NCBI GenBank assembly: GCA_910576975.1
Contig: CAJTJY010000008.1
Span: 37,793 to 101,792 of the forward strand
Length of the DNA stretch: 64,000 bases
Direction of reading: 5' to 3'
DNA from: an uncultured Lachnospiraceae bacterium
GTDB taxonomy: Bacteria; Bacillota; Clostridia; Lachnospirales; Lachnospiraceae
Positions 1 through 9,058 of this stretch are shown in pieces. The stretch's first letter is position 1. Every line of letters starts with the position of its first letter. The translations under genes were made by a program, and so were the position numbers. The notes under the pieces are model-generated. The model ran no database searches. It was not told the origin of the DNA and saw only the letters and a program-made list of their open reading frames with translations.

Positions 1-2063
1 TACGTTCCTTCCTGATAAAGCTTCGTCTCTGGATCTGTCTGCCACTCAAAGCCTGCTGGCAGTTCCACGCTCCCTAGCGTCTTTCCGCTCTCTCCCTTTA
101 GTCCCGTGGGCACCGTGTACTCTGGCACCTGCTGACCTGGATTCGTCGCTGGAATCACCTCTATCTGCACGTCGCCGCACATACTGCAGGTTTTGGTTCT
201 CTCTCCTGGCTCTGTCTCTGTCGGTTCTTTGGTGATCTCAGATACATACTTATGACCAGATGATGCATAGGGACATGCTACAGTTACTTCTATTTCAATA
301 TCGGCAACTGTCAGATAATTCTTACTGTCGCTTGGCGTATATCTTGCCAAAAACTTATGGGTTCCTTGCTGATACATTTTAACATTGCGATCCATCCAGG
401 AAAAGCCGTTGCGTAAGCCCACAGAAGAAAGGGGGCTGCCACTAAAGCCTGTCAATCCAACTGGAATCGTATACGTGGGCGCCGCTTTTTCTATCTCAAG
501 CTGCGCAGAGCCATAAAGCACCTGATATCCAGTTCGTTCCACCCTATATAACACGGTATAGGTTCCTGCATCCACGATCTCTGGGTGCTCTTTTGCGAAT
601 ATGCCGTCTTCTCCTGCATACCAGACCTGGTCTGCCTGCTGCAGGCCGCTCAGAGAAATCTCTTTCGCCGTCCCATCATAGACTGCCGTTGTCTTCTCTG
701 CGGAAATGCCTGTAATTTCCGGAAGCTCAAGCTCAGAAAACTCGTGCTCAAGGATCTGCTGTTTTGCAGACATGCCGGGGGATTCTTGAAGAACATAGCA
801 TAAATTATTGCCTCGTATCGTAAATCCATAAATTTGCTGCCCAGCCGCAAGCTGAGGTTCAAGCACCGTCTCTGCCGACGCATCTTCCTTCAGACGCTTG
901 ATTGCTTGATTCGTATTATAATATAACTGCCCGTTCACTTTCGACAAATACATAAAACCGGAAGTATAATACTGGCTTCCTCCGGCTGTCCATGCATTCT
1001 CTGCGCAGATGGTTTCTGCCTCCCCGTTTAAAAGATCGCTTCTCTTTACCAGATTTACTTTCCCATCCTTATACATGGAGTAATGCCAGGCTCCTTGATG
1101 GAAATAGATCCCAGAAGTGACCCCTGACCAATAGGCGTCATCATACTCTGTGGATTCCGCTTTCAAATCGGTAACCCAGCCGCTATGTCTATGATCTTGA
1201 TCCTGAATTGCCGAATCGCTGAGCAGAAAAAAATCGTGACCGACTCTTCCGATCCTGTCCCAGACAGGATCATCCCAGGTAGCGTCCACATGATACCAGT
1301 TTCCGTCAATTTGAATCATATTCCAAGCGTGGTTCATGCTGTCGCTGCTCACCAGCACGCACGGAACATTGAGCTTACTCTGCATCACATAGGAAAACGC
1401 CTTGCCATAGCCGTCACATACGCATATATGATTCACCAATGCGCCATATGCAGTATGCGAGACAGCCGGAACCGTATTTGTGTCTAACCGTTCTTTGTCA
1501 TACTCGCAAAGCTGCACCAGATAATCATGCACCACCAGCGCTTTTTGCAAATCCGTCATAGATGGTTCCACCTGCGCTGCCGCCTGGTCAGCCGCAATTT
1601 CAAACTCCTGCTGCTGTTGCCGAATCTCATCTGGCGCGCCCAGATATTGCGGCGTATAGGATACAAGCATATTGTCCGTCTTAGAATAACTCCAAGACAC
1701 ACTATTTCCTACATAAAACAGCTCTGGATGGCTATTGAGGATCTGAAAATATCTGTTTGACGCCTCGGGCTTCTCATTGGGAATCTTATAGCCAGAAACA
1801 TCGATACGTTCCTCAAAATTCTTCAATCCTTCCAAAATACGCTCTTCCAGCGTCTGTTGCTCCCTGACATTGGATGTCCTGCTCTTGGAAACAGGGTAAA
1901 TTGTCTCTGGTTTTTGGTATAACTGTGGCTCATAGCGATTCTCGTCCGTTATGGTTACGCCGGTCATTCCTACAGTGCCAGTCTCAGCCTGAACTGGCAT
2001 CTGCACTGAAGTTACCAGCAAAAAGAAAGCCATCAGAAACGACCATATCCGCCTTTTTTTCAT
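1..2063 (-). CDS. secreted transglutaminase-like protein with Ig-like repeats (C-terminus outside window)
   Basis: I translated this frame by hand; it has no stop down to base 1, so the 3' end is missing. It starts at the ATG at 2063 after a strong AGGAGG. Residues 1-26 form a Sec signal peptide (KKRR, then a hydrophobic core ending VQA). Residues about 165-265 are a transglutaminase-like domain with the expected triad: Cys216 in VCDGYGKAF, His245 in NHAW and Asp260 in HVDATWDDP. Beyond about residue 430 come MBG/Ig-like segments (AVYDGTAKEISLSG, DAGTYTV) and a HKYVSEITKEPT...CSMCG motif. Such motifs are common in large cell-surface proteins of gut Clostridia. Domain assignment is firm; the substrate is unknown, and it may be a protease or cross-linking enzyme acting at the envelope. 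Confidence 0.85.
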   Translation of the reverse strand, partial: MKKRRIWSFLMAFFLLVTSVQMPVQAETGTVGMTGVTITDENRYEPQLYQKPETIYPVSKSRTSNVREQQTLEERILEGLKNFEERIDVSGYKIPNEKPEASNRYFQILNSHPELFYVGNSVSWSYSKTDNMLVSYTPQYLGAPDEIRQQQQEFEIAADQAAAQVEPSMTDLQKALVVHDYLVQLCEYDKERLDTNTVPAVSHTAYGALVNHICVCDGYGKAFSYVMQSKLNVPCVLVSSDSMNHAWNMIQIDGNWYHVDATWDDPVWDRIGRVGHDFFLLSDSAIQDQDHRHSGWVTDLKAESTEYDDAYWSGVTSGIYFHQGAWHYSMYKDGKVNLVKRSDLLNGEAETICAENAWTAGGSQYYTSGFMYLSKVNGQLYYNTNQAIKRLKEDASAETVLEPQLAAGQQIYGFTIRGNNLCYVLQESPGMSAKQQILEHEFSELELPEITGISAEKTTAVYDGTAKEISLSGLQQADQVWYAGEDGIFAKEHPEIVDAGTYTVLYRVERTGYQVLYGSAQLEIEKAAPTYTIPVGLTGFSGSPLSSVGLRNGFSWMDRNVKMYQQGTHKFLARYTPSDSKNYLTVADIEIEVTVACPYASSGHKYVSEITKEPTETEPGERTKTCSMCGDVQIEVIPATNPGQQVPEYTVPTGLKGESGKTLGSVELPAGFEWQTDPETKLYQEGT

Positions 2064-2108
2064 AAGCTACCTCCTAATTATGATTTTTTAATAATATACG
2101 TTAGCCAC

Positions 2109-2137
2109 ATTATATAATAGGGAAACCTAATTTACAA
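2109..2137 (-). promoter_or_regulatory. sigma-A type promoter of the transglutaminase gene
   Basis: Reading the minus strand, TTGTAA (2132-2137) and TATAAT (2109-2114) are separated by exactly 17 nt. The start codon at 2063 lies about 45 nt downstream, behind an AGGAGG Shine-Dalgarno. Confidence 0.65.
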
Positions 2138-2282
2138 GAAAGAATCCTGCTTTATCTGATTTTTTACCTGCAGCGGGTCATCCCGGCAGACATTTTACAA
2201 AAGTTGCGTGCCGCTCATAATGCCATCTCTTATAAGAACAAGAGCGTAAGAGATTTCGTCCCTACCCTCTGATTTCAATTCT

Positions 2283-2561
2283 TTATATGTAAATAAATTC
2301 CTCGTTCACAATTTTCCTAACATTAGCCCTTATATTATTAAGTTTTCCTATCCAATCTAAGGCATTTTCAGCTTTTAAATGTTCCGTTATGATCTGTGGC
2401 TGTTTCATATCCTCAATGAGCCTGTGGGAGCGTTCTTGCGCCTGTCTGTCAACCTTGGCAAGAAAAATGTCAAGATTACCGCTTGTGAAAAGATTGGCGT
2501 ATGTAACTTTGCGATACCGCTTCACTTTAGATAAAAAATAAAAATAGCTGGAAACTGTCAT
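2283..2561 (-). pseudogene. tnpV: TnpV-family transposon protein remnant, 5'-truncated
   Basis: The last ~75 residues match what I know of TnpV, a small protein of Tn4451-type and related mobile elements: YANLFTSGNLDIFLAKVDRQAQ, then EHLKAENALDWIGKLNNIRA and ending EEFIYI. Intact TnpV is about 110-120 residues with an N-terminal part ending in YLKEHR. Here that part is gone. The first 12 codons of the open frame (MTVSSYFYFLSK) are simply the second arm and T-tract of the dnaJ terminator, so the ATG at 2561 is accidental and no Shine-Dalgarno precedes it. No recombinase or other transposon gene is nearby. I call it a decayed fragment, probably left by an excised or degraded element. Confidence 0.7.
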
Positions 2562-2581
2562 TCTAGTACTCAGTTTCCAGC
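2531..2581 (-). terminator. Rho-independent terminator of the dnaK operon
   Basis: A perfect 11-bp stem (2571-2581 with 2547-2557, minus-strand arm GCTGGAAACTG) has a 13-nt loop. It is followed on the minus strand by TATTTTTATTTTTTAT (2531-2546). It lies 8 nt past the dnaJ stop codon. Confidence 0.9.
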
Positions 2582-2588
2582 CTGTTCT

Positions 2589-3785
2589 TTAATTCGAATC
2601 TGTAATGTCTTCGAAAGTCTCTTTTAATTTTCCCATAAATCCTTTTTTCTTTCCATGCTTCTCTGTGCTTGCAGCGCCGTTTTGCTTCTTTAACGATTGG
2701 CCGCTTGCCTCGTCGAACTTCCGCAAAGCTTCTTTTGCCTCCTCGTTTAAGCTGGTAGGCACCTGAACCACCAGGGTCACATAATGATCTCCCCGGACAG
2801 AAGAATTCCGCAAAGACGGGATGCCCTTGTTCTTGAGGCGAATCCGGGTATCTGTCTGCGTTCCCGGCTTCACATCATACAGAATATCGCCGTCGATGGT
2901 ACTGATACGCACTTCTCCGCCCAATGCCGCCTGGGCAAAGGAAATGGGCGCCGTAGAATAAATATTCATGTCCTGCCTCTGGAAAATCGGATGTCTGCTG
3001 ACATTTACTTCCACCAAAAGATCTCCTCTTGGTCCTCCATTGGTGCCTGGTTCCCCCTTTTCACGGATGCGCACGCTCTGACCGTTGTCAATTCCTGCGG
3101 GAATCGATACTTTGATCTTTCTGCGTTTTGCAATATAACCGCTTCCATGACAGTCTGGACATTTCTCCTTGATGATTTTTCCAGTACCGCGGCATTCCGG
3201 GCAGGTCTGGACATTCTGTACCATGCCCAGGAAAGATTGCTGGGTGTAGACCACTTTTCCCTTGCCTCCGCACTTGGTGCAAGTCTCTGGGCTTGTGCCT
3301 GGCTTAGCTCCGGTAGTATGGCAAGTGGTACACTCATCCTTGAGGGTAATCTCTATCTCTTTCTCACAGCCAAAAGCCGCCTCCTCAAAACTGATGCGCA
3401 CTGCCGCCCGCAGATTTGCTCCTTTCATGGGGCCATTGCTGGCGGAAGAACGCCTTCTGCCACCGCCAAACAAATCCCCGAAGATATCTCCGAAAATATC
3501 TCCCATATCCATGCCTGAAAAGTCAAACCCTCCAGCGCCGCCGCCCATGCCGCCCTCAAAGGCAGCGTGGCCGAACTGGTCATACTGGCGTTTTTTATCT
3601 GGATCGCTCAAAACGGCATAGGCTTCTGACGCCTCTTTAAATTTTTTCTCTGCTTCCGCATCCCCTGGGTTCATATCAGGATGATATTTCTTGGCTAACT
3701 GGCGATATGCTTTTTTAATCGCAGTCTCGTCAGCATTTTTGTCCACGCCCAGGACTTCATAGTAATCTCTCTTCTGTTCTGCCAT
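2589..3785 (-). CDS. dnaJ: chaperone protein DnaJ (Hsp40)
   Basis: Co-chaperone that binds unfolded clients and stimulates DnaK ATPase in the cytoplasm. The J domain (residues 1-75) carries the essential HPD motif at 35-37. It is followed by a Gly/Phe-rich linker (about 76-110, with MGDIFGDIFGDLFGGG). The zinc domain has four CxxC motifs: C152-C155, C169-C172, C195-C198 and C209-C212, so this is a type I DnaJ. The C-terminal substrate domains end in a Lys-rich tail that includes KKQNGAAS and GKKKGFMGKL. At 398 residues the length is normal. It starts 3 nt after the dnaK stop codon and is the last gene of the hrcA operon. Confidence 0.97.
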   Translation of the reverse strand: MAEQKRDYYEVLGVDKNADETAIKKAYRQLAKKYHPDMNPGDAEAEKKFKEASEAYAVLSDPDKKRQYDQFGHAAFEGGMGGGAGGFDFSGMDMGDIFGDIFGDLFGGGRRRSSASNGPMKGANLRAAVRISFEEAAFGCEKEIEITLKDECTTCHTTGAKPGTSPETCTKCGGKGKVVYTQQSFLGMVQNVQTCPECRGTGKIIKEKCPDCHGSGYIAKRRKIKVSIPAGIDNGQSVRIREKGEPGTNGGPRGDLLVEVNVSRHPIFQRQDMNIYSTAPISFAQAALGGEVRISTIDGDILYDVKPGTQTDTRIRLKNKGIPSLRNSSVRGDHYVTLVVQVPTSLNEEAKEALRKFDEASGQSLKKQNGAASTEKHGKKKGFMGKLKETFEDITDSN

Positions 3786-3788
3786 GAA

Positions 3789-5654
3789 TTATACTTCCTT
3801 ATAATCTGCATCTACCACGTCGTCATCTGCGCTGCTGTAAGATTCTGCTCCCATATCCGGACCTGCGCCCTGCGCTCCCTGCGCCGCCTGTGCATTCTCG
3901 TACATCTTTGCAAAGACTTTCTGCGCGCTCTCCATCAATTTTTCCTTTGCCGCCTTCATCTCGCCAACCTGGTCGTCTGTCATTTCTTCTGCATTTGGAT
4001 GTGCCTCCACCATTGCCTTTAAGGCGCTAAGATCTGCCTCAACTGCAGACTTATCTGCGGCGTCAATATGATCTCCTACCTCTTCCAACGCTTTTTCTGT
4101 CTGGAACACGAAAGAGTCTGCGTCATTTCTGGTGTCAATAGCTTCTTTGCGCTTCTTATCCTGCGCCTCGAACTCTGCTGCCTCTTTCACTGCTTTTTCA
4201 ATATCTGCGTCAGACATATTGGAGCCTGCGGTGATCGTAATATGCTGTTCTTTTCCAGTTCCCAAATCTTTTGCAGATACGTTTACAATGCCGTTTGCAT
4301 CAATGTCAAAGGTAACTTCGATCTGAGGCACTCCGCGTCTTGCTGGAGGAATTCCATCCAGGCGGAACTGTCCTAAGGACTTGTTGTCTCTTACAAATTG
4401 ACGCTCTCCCTGTACTACGTTGATATCCACGGCTGTCTGGTTATCTGCCGCAGTGGAGAAAATCTGGCTCTTCTTGGTCGGAATGGTCGTGTTACGCTCA
4501 ATCAGCCTTGTCGCCACGCCTCCCATGGTCTCGATGGAGAGGGATAACGGCGTAACGTCCAAAAGGAGAATCTCGCCTGCGCCTGCATCTCCGGCAAGCT
4601 TGCCACCCTGAATGGAAGCGCCCAAAGCCACGCACTCATCGGGATTTAAAGACTTGCTGGGCTCTTTGCCCGTCAACTGCTTTACCTTGTCCTGTACGGC
4701 TGGAACTCTCGTGGATCCTCCCACCAGCAGAACCTGGCCCAATTCAGAAGCGCTAAGCCCCGCGTCCTTCAAAGCGTTCTGTACCGGAATTGCCGTGCGC
4801 TCTACCAAGTCATGGGTAAGCTCATCAAATTTCGCCCTCGTCAAATCCATGTCAAAATGCTTAGGACCTTCCTCCGTTGCCGTAATGAAAGGCAGATTGA
4901 TGTTAGTCGTCGTAGCAGAAGAGAGCTCTTTCTTAGCTTTTTCTGCTGCTTCTTTCAATCTCTGCAGCGCCATCTTGTCACCAGAAAGATCAATGCCTTC
5001 CATTTTTTTGAATTCTGCCAGCATATAATCTGTAATCTTCTGGTCAAAATCATCCCCGCCCAGGCGGTTATCTCCAGAAGTGGACAATACTTCAATCACG
5101 CCCTCGCCGATCTCAATAATGGATACGTCAAACGTGCCGCCGCCTAAGTCGTAGACCATGATCTTCTGTTCTTTTTCATTGTCAAGTCCATACGCCAGGG
5201 CTGCCGCCGTAGGCTCGTTGATAATACGCTTCACATCCAAGCCTGCGATCTTTCCTGCATCCTTGGTTGCCTGACGCTGGGCGTCATTGAAGTATGCAGG
5301 CACGGTAATTACCGCTTCCACCACTTTTTCACCCAGATAATTTTCTGCATCTGCCTTTAATTTCTGCAGGATCATCGCTGAAATTTCCTGTGGGGAATAA
5401 TTCTTGCCATCAATAGATCGTTTCTGTTCTGTACCCATATCTCTTTTAATAGAAGAAATGGTCTTCTCTGCGTTTGTCACAGCCTGGCGTTTTGCCGGCT
5501 CCCCTACCAGACGTTCTCCTGTCTTCGTAAATGCAACTACGGACGGCGTCGTCCTAGCTCCTTCTGTATTGGCGATAACCACCGGCTTACCACCTTCCAT
5601 AACTGCCACACAGCTATTTGTCGTTCCTAAATCAATACCAATAATCTTGCTCAT
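3789..5654 (-). CDS. dnaK: molecular chaperone DnaK (Hsp70)
   Basis: ATP-dependent chaperone of the DnaK-DnaJ-GrpE cycle. The N-terminal ATPase domain starts with IGIDLGTTNSCVAVMEGG and contains the second phosphate motif VYDLGGGTFDVSI and the adenosine motif VLLVGGSTRVPAVQ. The substrate-binding domain follows from about residue 365 (DVTPLSLSIETMGG). A helical lid and an acidic C-terminal tail (DDDVVDADYKEV) complete the 621-residue protein, which is full length. AGGAGG precedes the ATG. It sits between grpE and dnaJ and should be heat-induced through the CIRCE/HrcA system at 7462-7488. Confidence 0.98.
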   Translation of the reverse strand: MSKIIGIDLGTTNSCVAVMEGGKPVVIANTEGARTTPSVVAFTKTGERLVGEPAKRQAVTNAEKTISSIKRDMGTEQKRSIDGKNYSPQEISAMILQKLKADAENYLGEKVVEAVITVPAYFNDAQRQATKDAGKIAGLDVKRIINEPTAAALAYGLDNEKEQKIMVYDLGGGTFDVSIIEIGEGVIEVLSTSGDNRLGGDDFDQKITDYMLAEFKKMEGIDLSGDKMALQRLKEAAEKAKKELSSATTTNINLPFITATEEGPKHFDMDLTRAKFDELTHDLVERTAIPVQNALKDAGLSASELGQVLLVGGSTRVPAVQDKVKQLTGKEPSKSLNPDECVALGASIQGGKLAGDAGAGEILLLDVTPLSLSIETMGGVATRLIERNTTIPTKKSQIFSTAADNQTAVDINVVQGERQFVRDNKSLGQFRLDGIPPARRGVPQIEVTFDIDANGIVNVSAKDLGTGKEQHITITAGSNMSDADIEKAVKEAAEFEAQDKKRKEAIDTRNDADSFVFQTEKALEEVGDHIDAADKSAVEADLSALKAMVEAHPNAEEMTDDQVGEMKAAKEKLMESAQKVFAKMYENAQAAQGAQGAGPDMGAESYSSADDDVVDADYKEV

Positions 5655-5715
5655 AATAGAGACCTCCTCTTAAAATGATTATCTAACTAAAAATTTGTTT
5701 CCTTGTTGTATGTCT

Positions 5716-6372
5716 TTACTGCGCCACGGCAACCATGCTGTGCCTTACCACGCTGTCACGGTACATATAGCCCTTTTGAAGCTCCTGCGCCACCACGCCG
5801 GATTCAAATTCTTCACTCTCTACCTGCATCACCGCATTGTGAAAATCTGGGTTAAACTCCGTGCCCACTGCTTCAATAGCTTTCACTTCCAATCCTTCCA
5901 GCTCCGTCATCAGCTGCTTATATATTTTATCCATTCCCTGGACAAAGGGATCCTCCTTCGACTCGTCTAAAACGGCGGATAAGCCTCTCTCAAAATTATC
6001 TATCACAGGGAGAATCTTCTCAATCACGCTTTTGGCGCCCACTTCAAACATCTGGGCCTTTTCTTTCTCGGTGCGCTTCCGGAAATTATCGAACTCCGCC
6101 ATCTGCCGCTGCACACGGTCGGTAAGCTCTGCAATCTTCTCCTCCTGCTTGCTCTTCTTATCTTTTTTCTTATTAAAAAAACCTTTTTTGCCACTCTCGG
6201 CTGTTTCCTCTTGCGACTCCTCTGAGGCTTCTTCCAAAACTTCCTTTGCCTCTTCTTCGGATATTTCCTCTTCCTTGACTTCTCCCTCCGCATCCTCATG
6301 CTCCTGATTTTCAAGGTTCTCTGCTTCCGCTTGCTGTTTCAAATCTATATCCTTGCTCTGTGTTTCTGCCAT
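5716..6372 (-). CDS. grpE: nucleotide exchange factor GrpE
   Basis: Exchanges ADP for ATP on DnaK. The first ~85 residues are very acidic with many E and K, probably disordered or coiled coil. They are followed by the conserved long helix and dimerisation region with QMAEFDNFRKRTEKEK and the C-terminal beta domain (GTEFNPDFHNAVMQVE, and VVAQELQKGYMYRDSVVRHSMVAVAQ in two parts). I prefer the ATG at 6372 (MAETQSK) over the one at 6378, because AAAGGTG lies at the right distance only from the inner ATG. This gives 218 residues. The next gene upstream is hrcA, 23 nt away. Confidence 0.95.
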   Translation of the reverse strand: MAETQSKDIDLKQQAEAENLENQEHEDAEGEVKEEEISEEEAKEVLEEASEESQEETAESGKKGFFNKKKDKKSKQEEKIAELTDRVQRQMAEFDNFRKRTEKEKAQMFEVGAKSVIEKILPVIDNFERGLSAVLDESKEDPFVQGMDKIYKQLMTELEGLEVKAIEAVGTEFNPDFHNAVMQVESEEFESGVVAQELQKGYMYRDSVVRHSMVAVAQ

Positions 6373-6395
6373 ATCCATTCACCTTTCTTTTCTTC

Positions 6396-7436
6396 CTATT
6401 TGTCTTTGTTTTTATGAAATACTGTATCTAACTGGCTTTTCAATGTTTTCAAATTGTCCATGACATTCTCATAATCCATCCGCTTCGGGCCAATAATCCC
6501 AATGGTTCCCGTCATGCCTTCTCCCAATTGATAAGTGGCGGTCACCAGGCTGCAGTCTTTCATGTTCTGAATCGGAGACTCATCACCGATATATACCTGA
6601 ATCTCGGTCTGCTCTTCCGACGCCAAGGCCTCATTCACCAATGTCACCAACTGCTTCTTCTCTTCAAATGCATTCAGCAGCTCGCTTGCTTTCCCAGCAT
6701 CGCTCAGCTCTGGATATTTGAGGATATTGGTGGTTCCGCTGGTATAAACCTCCAAGTCTTCTTCCTCCTCGAAAGCCCCTGCAAGGGCGTCCAGAACATC
6801 GCTTACTATATTGCTGTGAATTCCCGCCTGCTCTTTGAGCCTGGCTATGGTTCCCAGATTGATCTGCTCTGCCGACAGACCGTTTAAACTAGTGTTAAGA
6901 AGAATGTTCAGCTTCAGCAAGGTTTCATTATCTAATGCTTCCCTGGTAGGAATCATCTTATTCTTCACAAGATTGCCTTCTGTCACAATCACGGCAAGTA
7001 GCTGTTCTTTGTCCACCTGGGAAAGCTGCAGGAATTTTACTTTATTGCGATGATAAGAGGGCGCCGTAATCATGGCAGTATAATTGGTATTCTGCGCCAG
7101 AACCTTTGCCATCTGCTGCAGCACCTGCTCCATGCGCTCGGTATGTTCAATCATGAACTCCTTGATCTCTGCGACTTGCTGATTCTTTTCCTTCATCAGG
7201 TTATCTACATAAAAACGATAGCCTTTATCAGAAGGAATCCGTCCGGCAGAGGTATGAGGCTGCAAAATATAACCGAGCTCTTCCAAATCCGACATTTCAT
7301 TGCGGATGGTTGCAGAACTCAGATTCAAATCTGAATATTTGGAAATGGTCCTGGAACCCACCGGCTCGCCTGTGTCCAGATAATTACGGATAATGGCGTT
7401 TAAAATTTTTGTCTTTCTATCATCTAATTCCTGCAT
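6396..7436 (-). CDS. hrcA: heat-inducible transcription repressor HrcA
   Basis: Repressor that binds the CIRCE operator and is kept active by GroE in Firmicutes. The N-terminal winged helix is clear: ILNAIIRNYLDTGEPVGSRT and LSSATIRNEMSDLEELGYI, with the conserved HTSAGRIPSDKGYRFYVD stretch. The C-terminal domain contains the family end GTIGIIGPKRMDYENVM. The start is the ATG at 7436 (MQELDDRK), 7 nt after GGAGG. A longer frame to 7472 would read through half of CIRCE and is not used. 346 residues, a normal length. It is the first gene of the operon and autoregulated by the adjacent CIRCE. Confidence 0.96.
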   Translation of the reverse strand: MQELDDRKTKILNAIIRNYLDTGEPVGSRTISKYSDLNLSSATIRNEMSDLEELGYILQPHTSAGRIPSDKGYRFYVDNLMKEKNQQVAEIKEFMIEHTERMEQVLQQMAKVLAQNTNYTAMITAPSYHRNKVKFLQLSQVDKEQLLAVIVTEGNLVKNKMIPTREALDNETLLKLNILLNTSLNGLSAEQINLGTIARLKEQAGIHSNIVSDVLDALAGAFEEEEDLEVYTSGTTNILKYPELSDAGKASELLNAFEEKKQLVTLVNEALASEEQTEIQVYIGDESPIQNMKDCSLVTATYQLGEGMTGTIGIIGPKRMDYENVMDNLKTLKSQLDTVFHKNKDK

Positions 7437-7461
7437 CACTATCCTCCATCCCCTCTCATTG

Positions 7462-7488
7462 TTAGCACTCAACTTTCAAGAGTGCTAA
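7462..7488 (-). promoter_or_regulatory. CIRCE operator (HrcA binding site)
   Basis: Perfect inverted repeat TTAGCACTC, 9 nt (7471-7479), GAGTGCTAA, identical to the known CIRCE consensus. It lies between the promoter and the hrcA start, so HrcA bound here would block transcription of hrcA-grpE-dnaK-dnaJ. Confidence 0.98.
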
Positions 7489-7501
7489 CATCCATGTACT
7501 T

Positions 7502-7530
7502 AAGATAGCACTATCATTTTTTCTTGTCAA
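7502..7530 (-). promoter_or_regulatory. promoter of the hrcA-grpE-dnaK-dnaJ operon
   Basis: On the minus strand TTGACA (7525-7530), a 17-nt spacer and TATCTT (7502-7507). CIRCE begins 13 nt downstream of the -10 box, so it overlaps the expected start of the transcript. Confidence 0.85.
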
Positions 7531-7837
7531 TAGTAAATTTACGATTTTATAATTTCTTTATAAATCGAGAATCGAATTTGACCTGTTTCTAACCTATGAC
7601 ACAAAATATGTGCTCGCTTTCTATTTCTCAGTCATCATTCCTTGGAAATACATTCAAAGACCTATATAAGATGCCGCTTTATACAGTATAAGAAAAGCTG
7701 CTGCAAAATAACTGTCCTATACAGGATATGGTTGTAAATTACCTAAATCTGACCCATATAATGTATATAAACAATATTTCACAACAGCCTTGCACTATAT
7801 CAGGCAGTTTTTTTCAATAACCTCTTATCTGATTCTC
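7531..7837. other. AT-rich intergenic region between hrcA promoter and hemW
   Basis: About 300 nt lie upstream of the hrcA promoter and downstream of hemW. The stretch is AT-rich, with short stop-filled frames on both strands. A weak hairpin (GCCT...AGGC near 7788-7806) is followed by a T-run on the plus strand, but no plus-strand gene precedes it. I see no clear terminator for hemW and no RNA gene. Confidence 0.5.
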
Positions 7838-9022
7838 TCACTCCAACAAAAATTCACTGAGCGCATAATTGCTTACGGAGATTCCTTCTTCTGTCAGAAA
7901 TACCCTTCCTTCCCGCTGTTGTAGCAGTCCCTGCCGCCGCAACTTATCCAACGCGTCTTTGTAAATGCATTCCAGCTCGATGCCAAACAGTTCCTGAAAC
8001 CTGTTTCTAGATATCCCTTCCGTCATCCGCAGCCCCAAAAACATAAATTCCTCCATCTGCCGGCTTTTTTGTAACAACTCTGGCGACTCTTTCAGGCTGC
8101 AGGGATCTCCCCACAGATATTGCTCTAGATTACTGGCATTGCAAAACCTTGCAGATTCCAACAGGGAAGAACTTCCAAGGCCTAGCCCTAGATAAGGCGT
8201 CAGACGCCAATAGCCCATATTATGGCGGCAAGCTTTCCCTGGCAGGGCATAGTTCGATATCTCATAGCGATAATAGCCTTTTTCGGCCAAAAGCTCCGTG
8301 GTCATTGCATACATTTGCCGCTCGGTTTCTTCATCCGGCAAATACTGCGGCGTCTCTCCTTTTTGCCTGCGCAGCTCATCTTCTCGATACTTGTCATAAA
8401 ACGGCGTGCCTTCCTCTATGATCAGGCTGTAGGCAGAAATATGTTCCGGCTTTACCGCAAGCACCTTTTTCAGCGTATATCTCCAGTCCTGCAACGTCTG
8501 TCCTGGCAAAGCCGACATCAGGTCCACATTCACATTGTCAAAGCCCGCTTTGCGCGCCAGATCGAGGCTCGCTAAAAATTCTTCAAAGCAATGAATCCTT
8601 CCTAGCCTCTTGAGCTCCTCATTTTTGGCGGACTGCAGCCCAAGGCTCAAGCGGTTCACACCCGCTCTCTTGTAGCTCGCCAGCTTGATCTGGGTCAATG
8701 TTCCAGGATTACATTCTACCGTGATTTCCGCATCCTGTCTGATATCAAAATTCTGCTGCAGGCTATCCATGATCTCTTCAATCTGCCCTCCAGGAAGAAC
8801 CGACGGGGTTCCCCCGCCGAAGAACACCGTTGGCACCTGATATCCGCCGCACCTTTCTGCTTTCTTTTTGATCTCTTGTTTTAACTGATTCACATAACGC
8901 CTGTATAACGCTTCCTCCACAGGCATTGAGAGGAAGTCGCAATAATCGCATTTCCGTACGCAGAAAGGAATATGGACATATAATCCCAATTCCCTCTCCG
9001 TCAAAGATGCCATTTGTTTCAT
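7838..9022 (-). CDS. hemW: radical SAM heme chaperone HemW (HemN-like)
   Basis: HemW proteins belong to the coproporphyrinogen III oxidase-like radical SAM group and are thought to bind and deliver heme. The cluster motif CVRKCDYCDF (CxxxCxxC) follows GLYVHIPF. The SAM-binding GGGTPS (in FFGGGTPSVLPG) and the HemN C-terminal domain (EEFMFLGLRMTEGISRNRF) are present. I use the ATG at 9022 (MKQMASLTE), which follows GAGAGGA at proper spacing, not the frame start at 9046. 394 residues. It begins 36 nt after the lepA stop and is the last gene of the comEA-to-hemW block. lepA-hemW linkage is widespread in Firmicutes. Misannotation as HemN is common; heme binding is not proven here. Confidence 0.93.
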   Translation of the reverse strand: MKQMASLTERELGLYVHIPFCVRKCDYCDFLSMPVEEALYRRYVNQLKQEIKKKAERCGGYQVPTVFFGGGTPSVLPGGQIEEIMDSLQQNFDIRQDAEITVECNPGTLTQIKLASYKRAGVNRLSLGLQSAKNEELKRLGRIHCFEEFLASLDLARKAGFDNVNVDLMSALPGQTLQDWRYTLKKVLAVKPEHISAYSLIIEEGTPFYDKYREDELRRQKGETPQYLPDEETERQMYAMTTELLAEKGYYRYEISNYALPGKACRHNMGYWRLTPYLGLGLGSSSLLESARFCNASNLEQYLWGDPCSLKESPELLQKSRQMEEFMFLGLRMTEGISRNRFQELFGIELECIYKDALDKLRRQGLLQQREGRVFLTEEGISVSNYALSEFLLE

Positions 9023-9058
9023 AAATCCTCTCCCATCCCCCGGCAACGCTGCCGCCTG

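Noticed and set aside
2784..3518. 244-codon plus-strand frame inside dnaJ
   Set aside because: It is fully antisense to dnaJ, which has all its motifs; no ribosome site and no recognisable domain.
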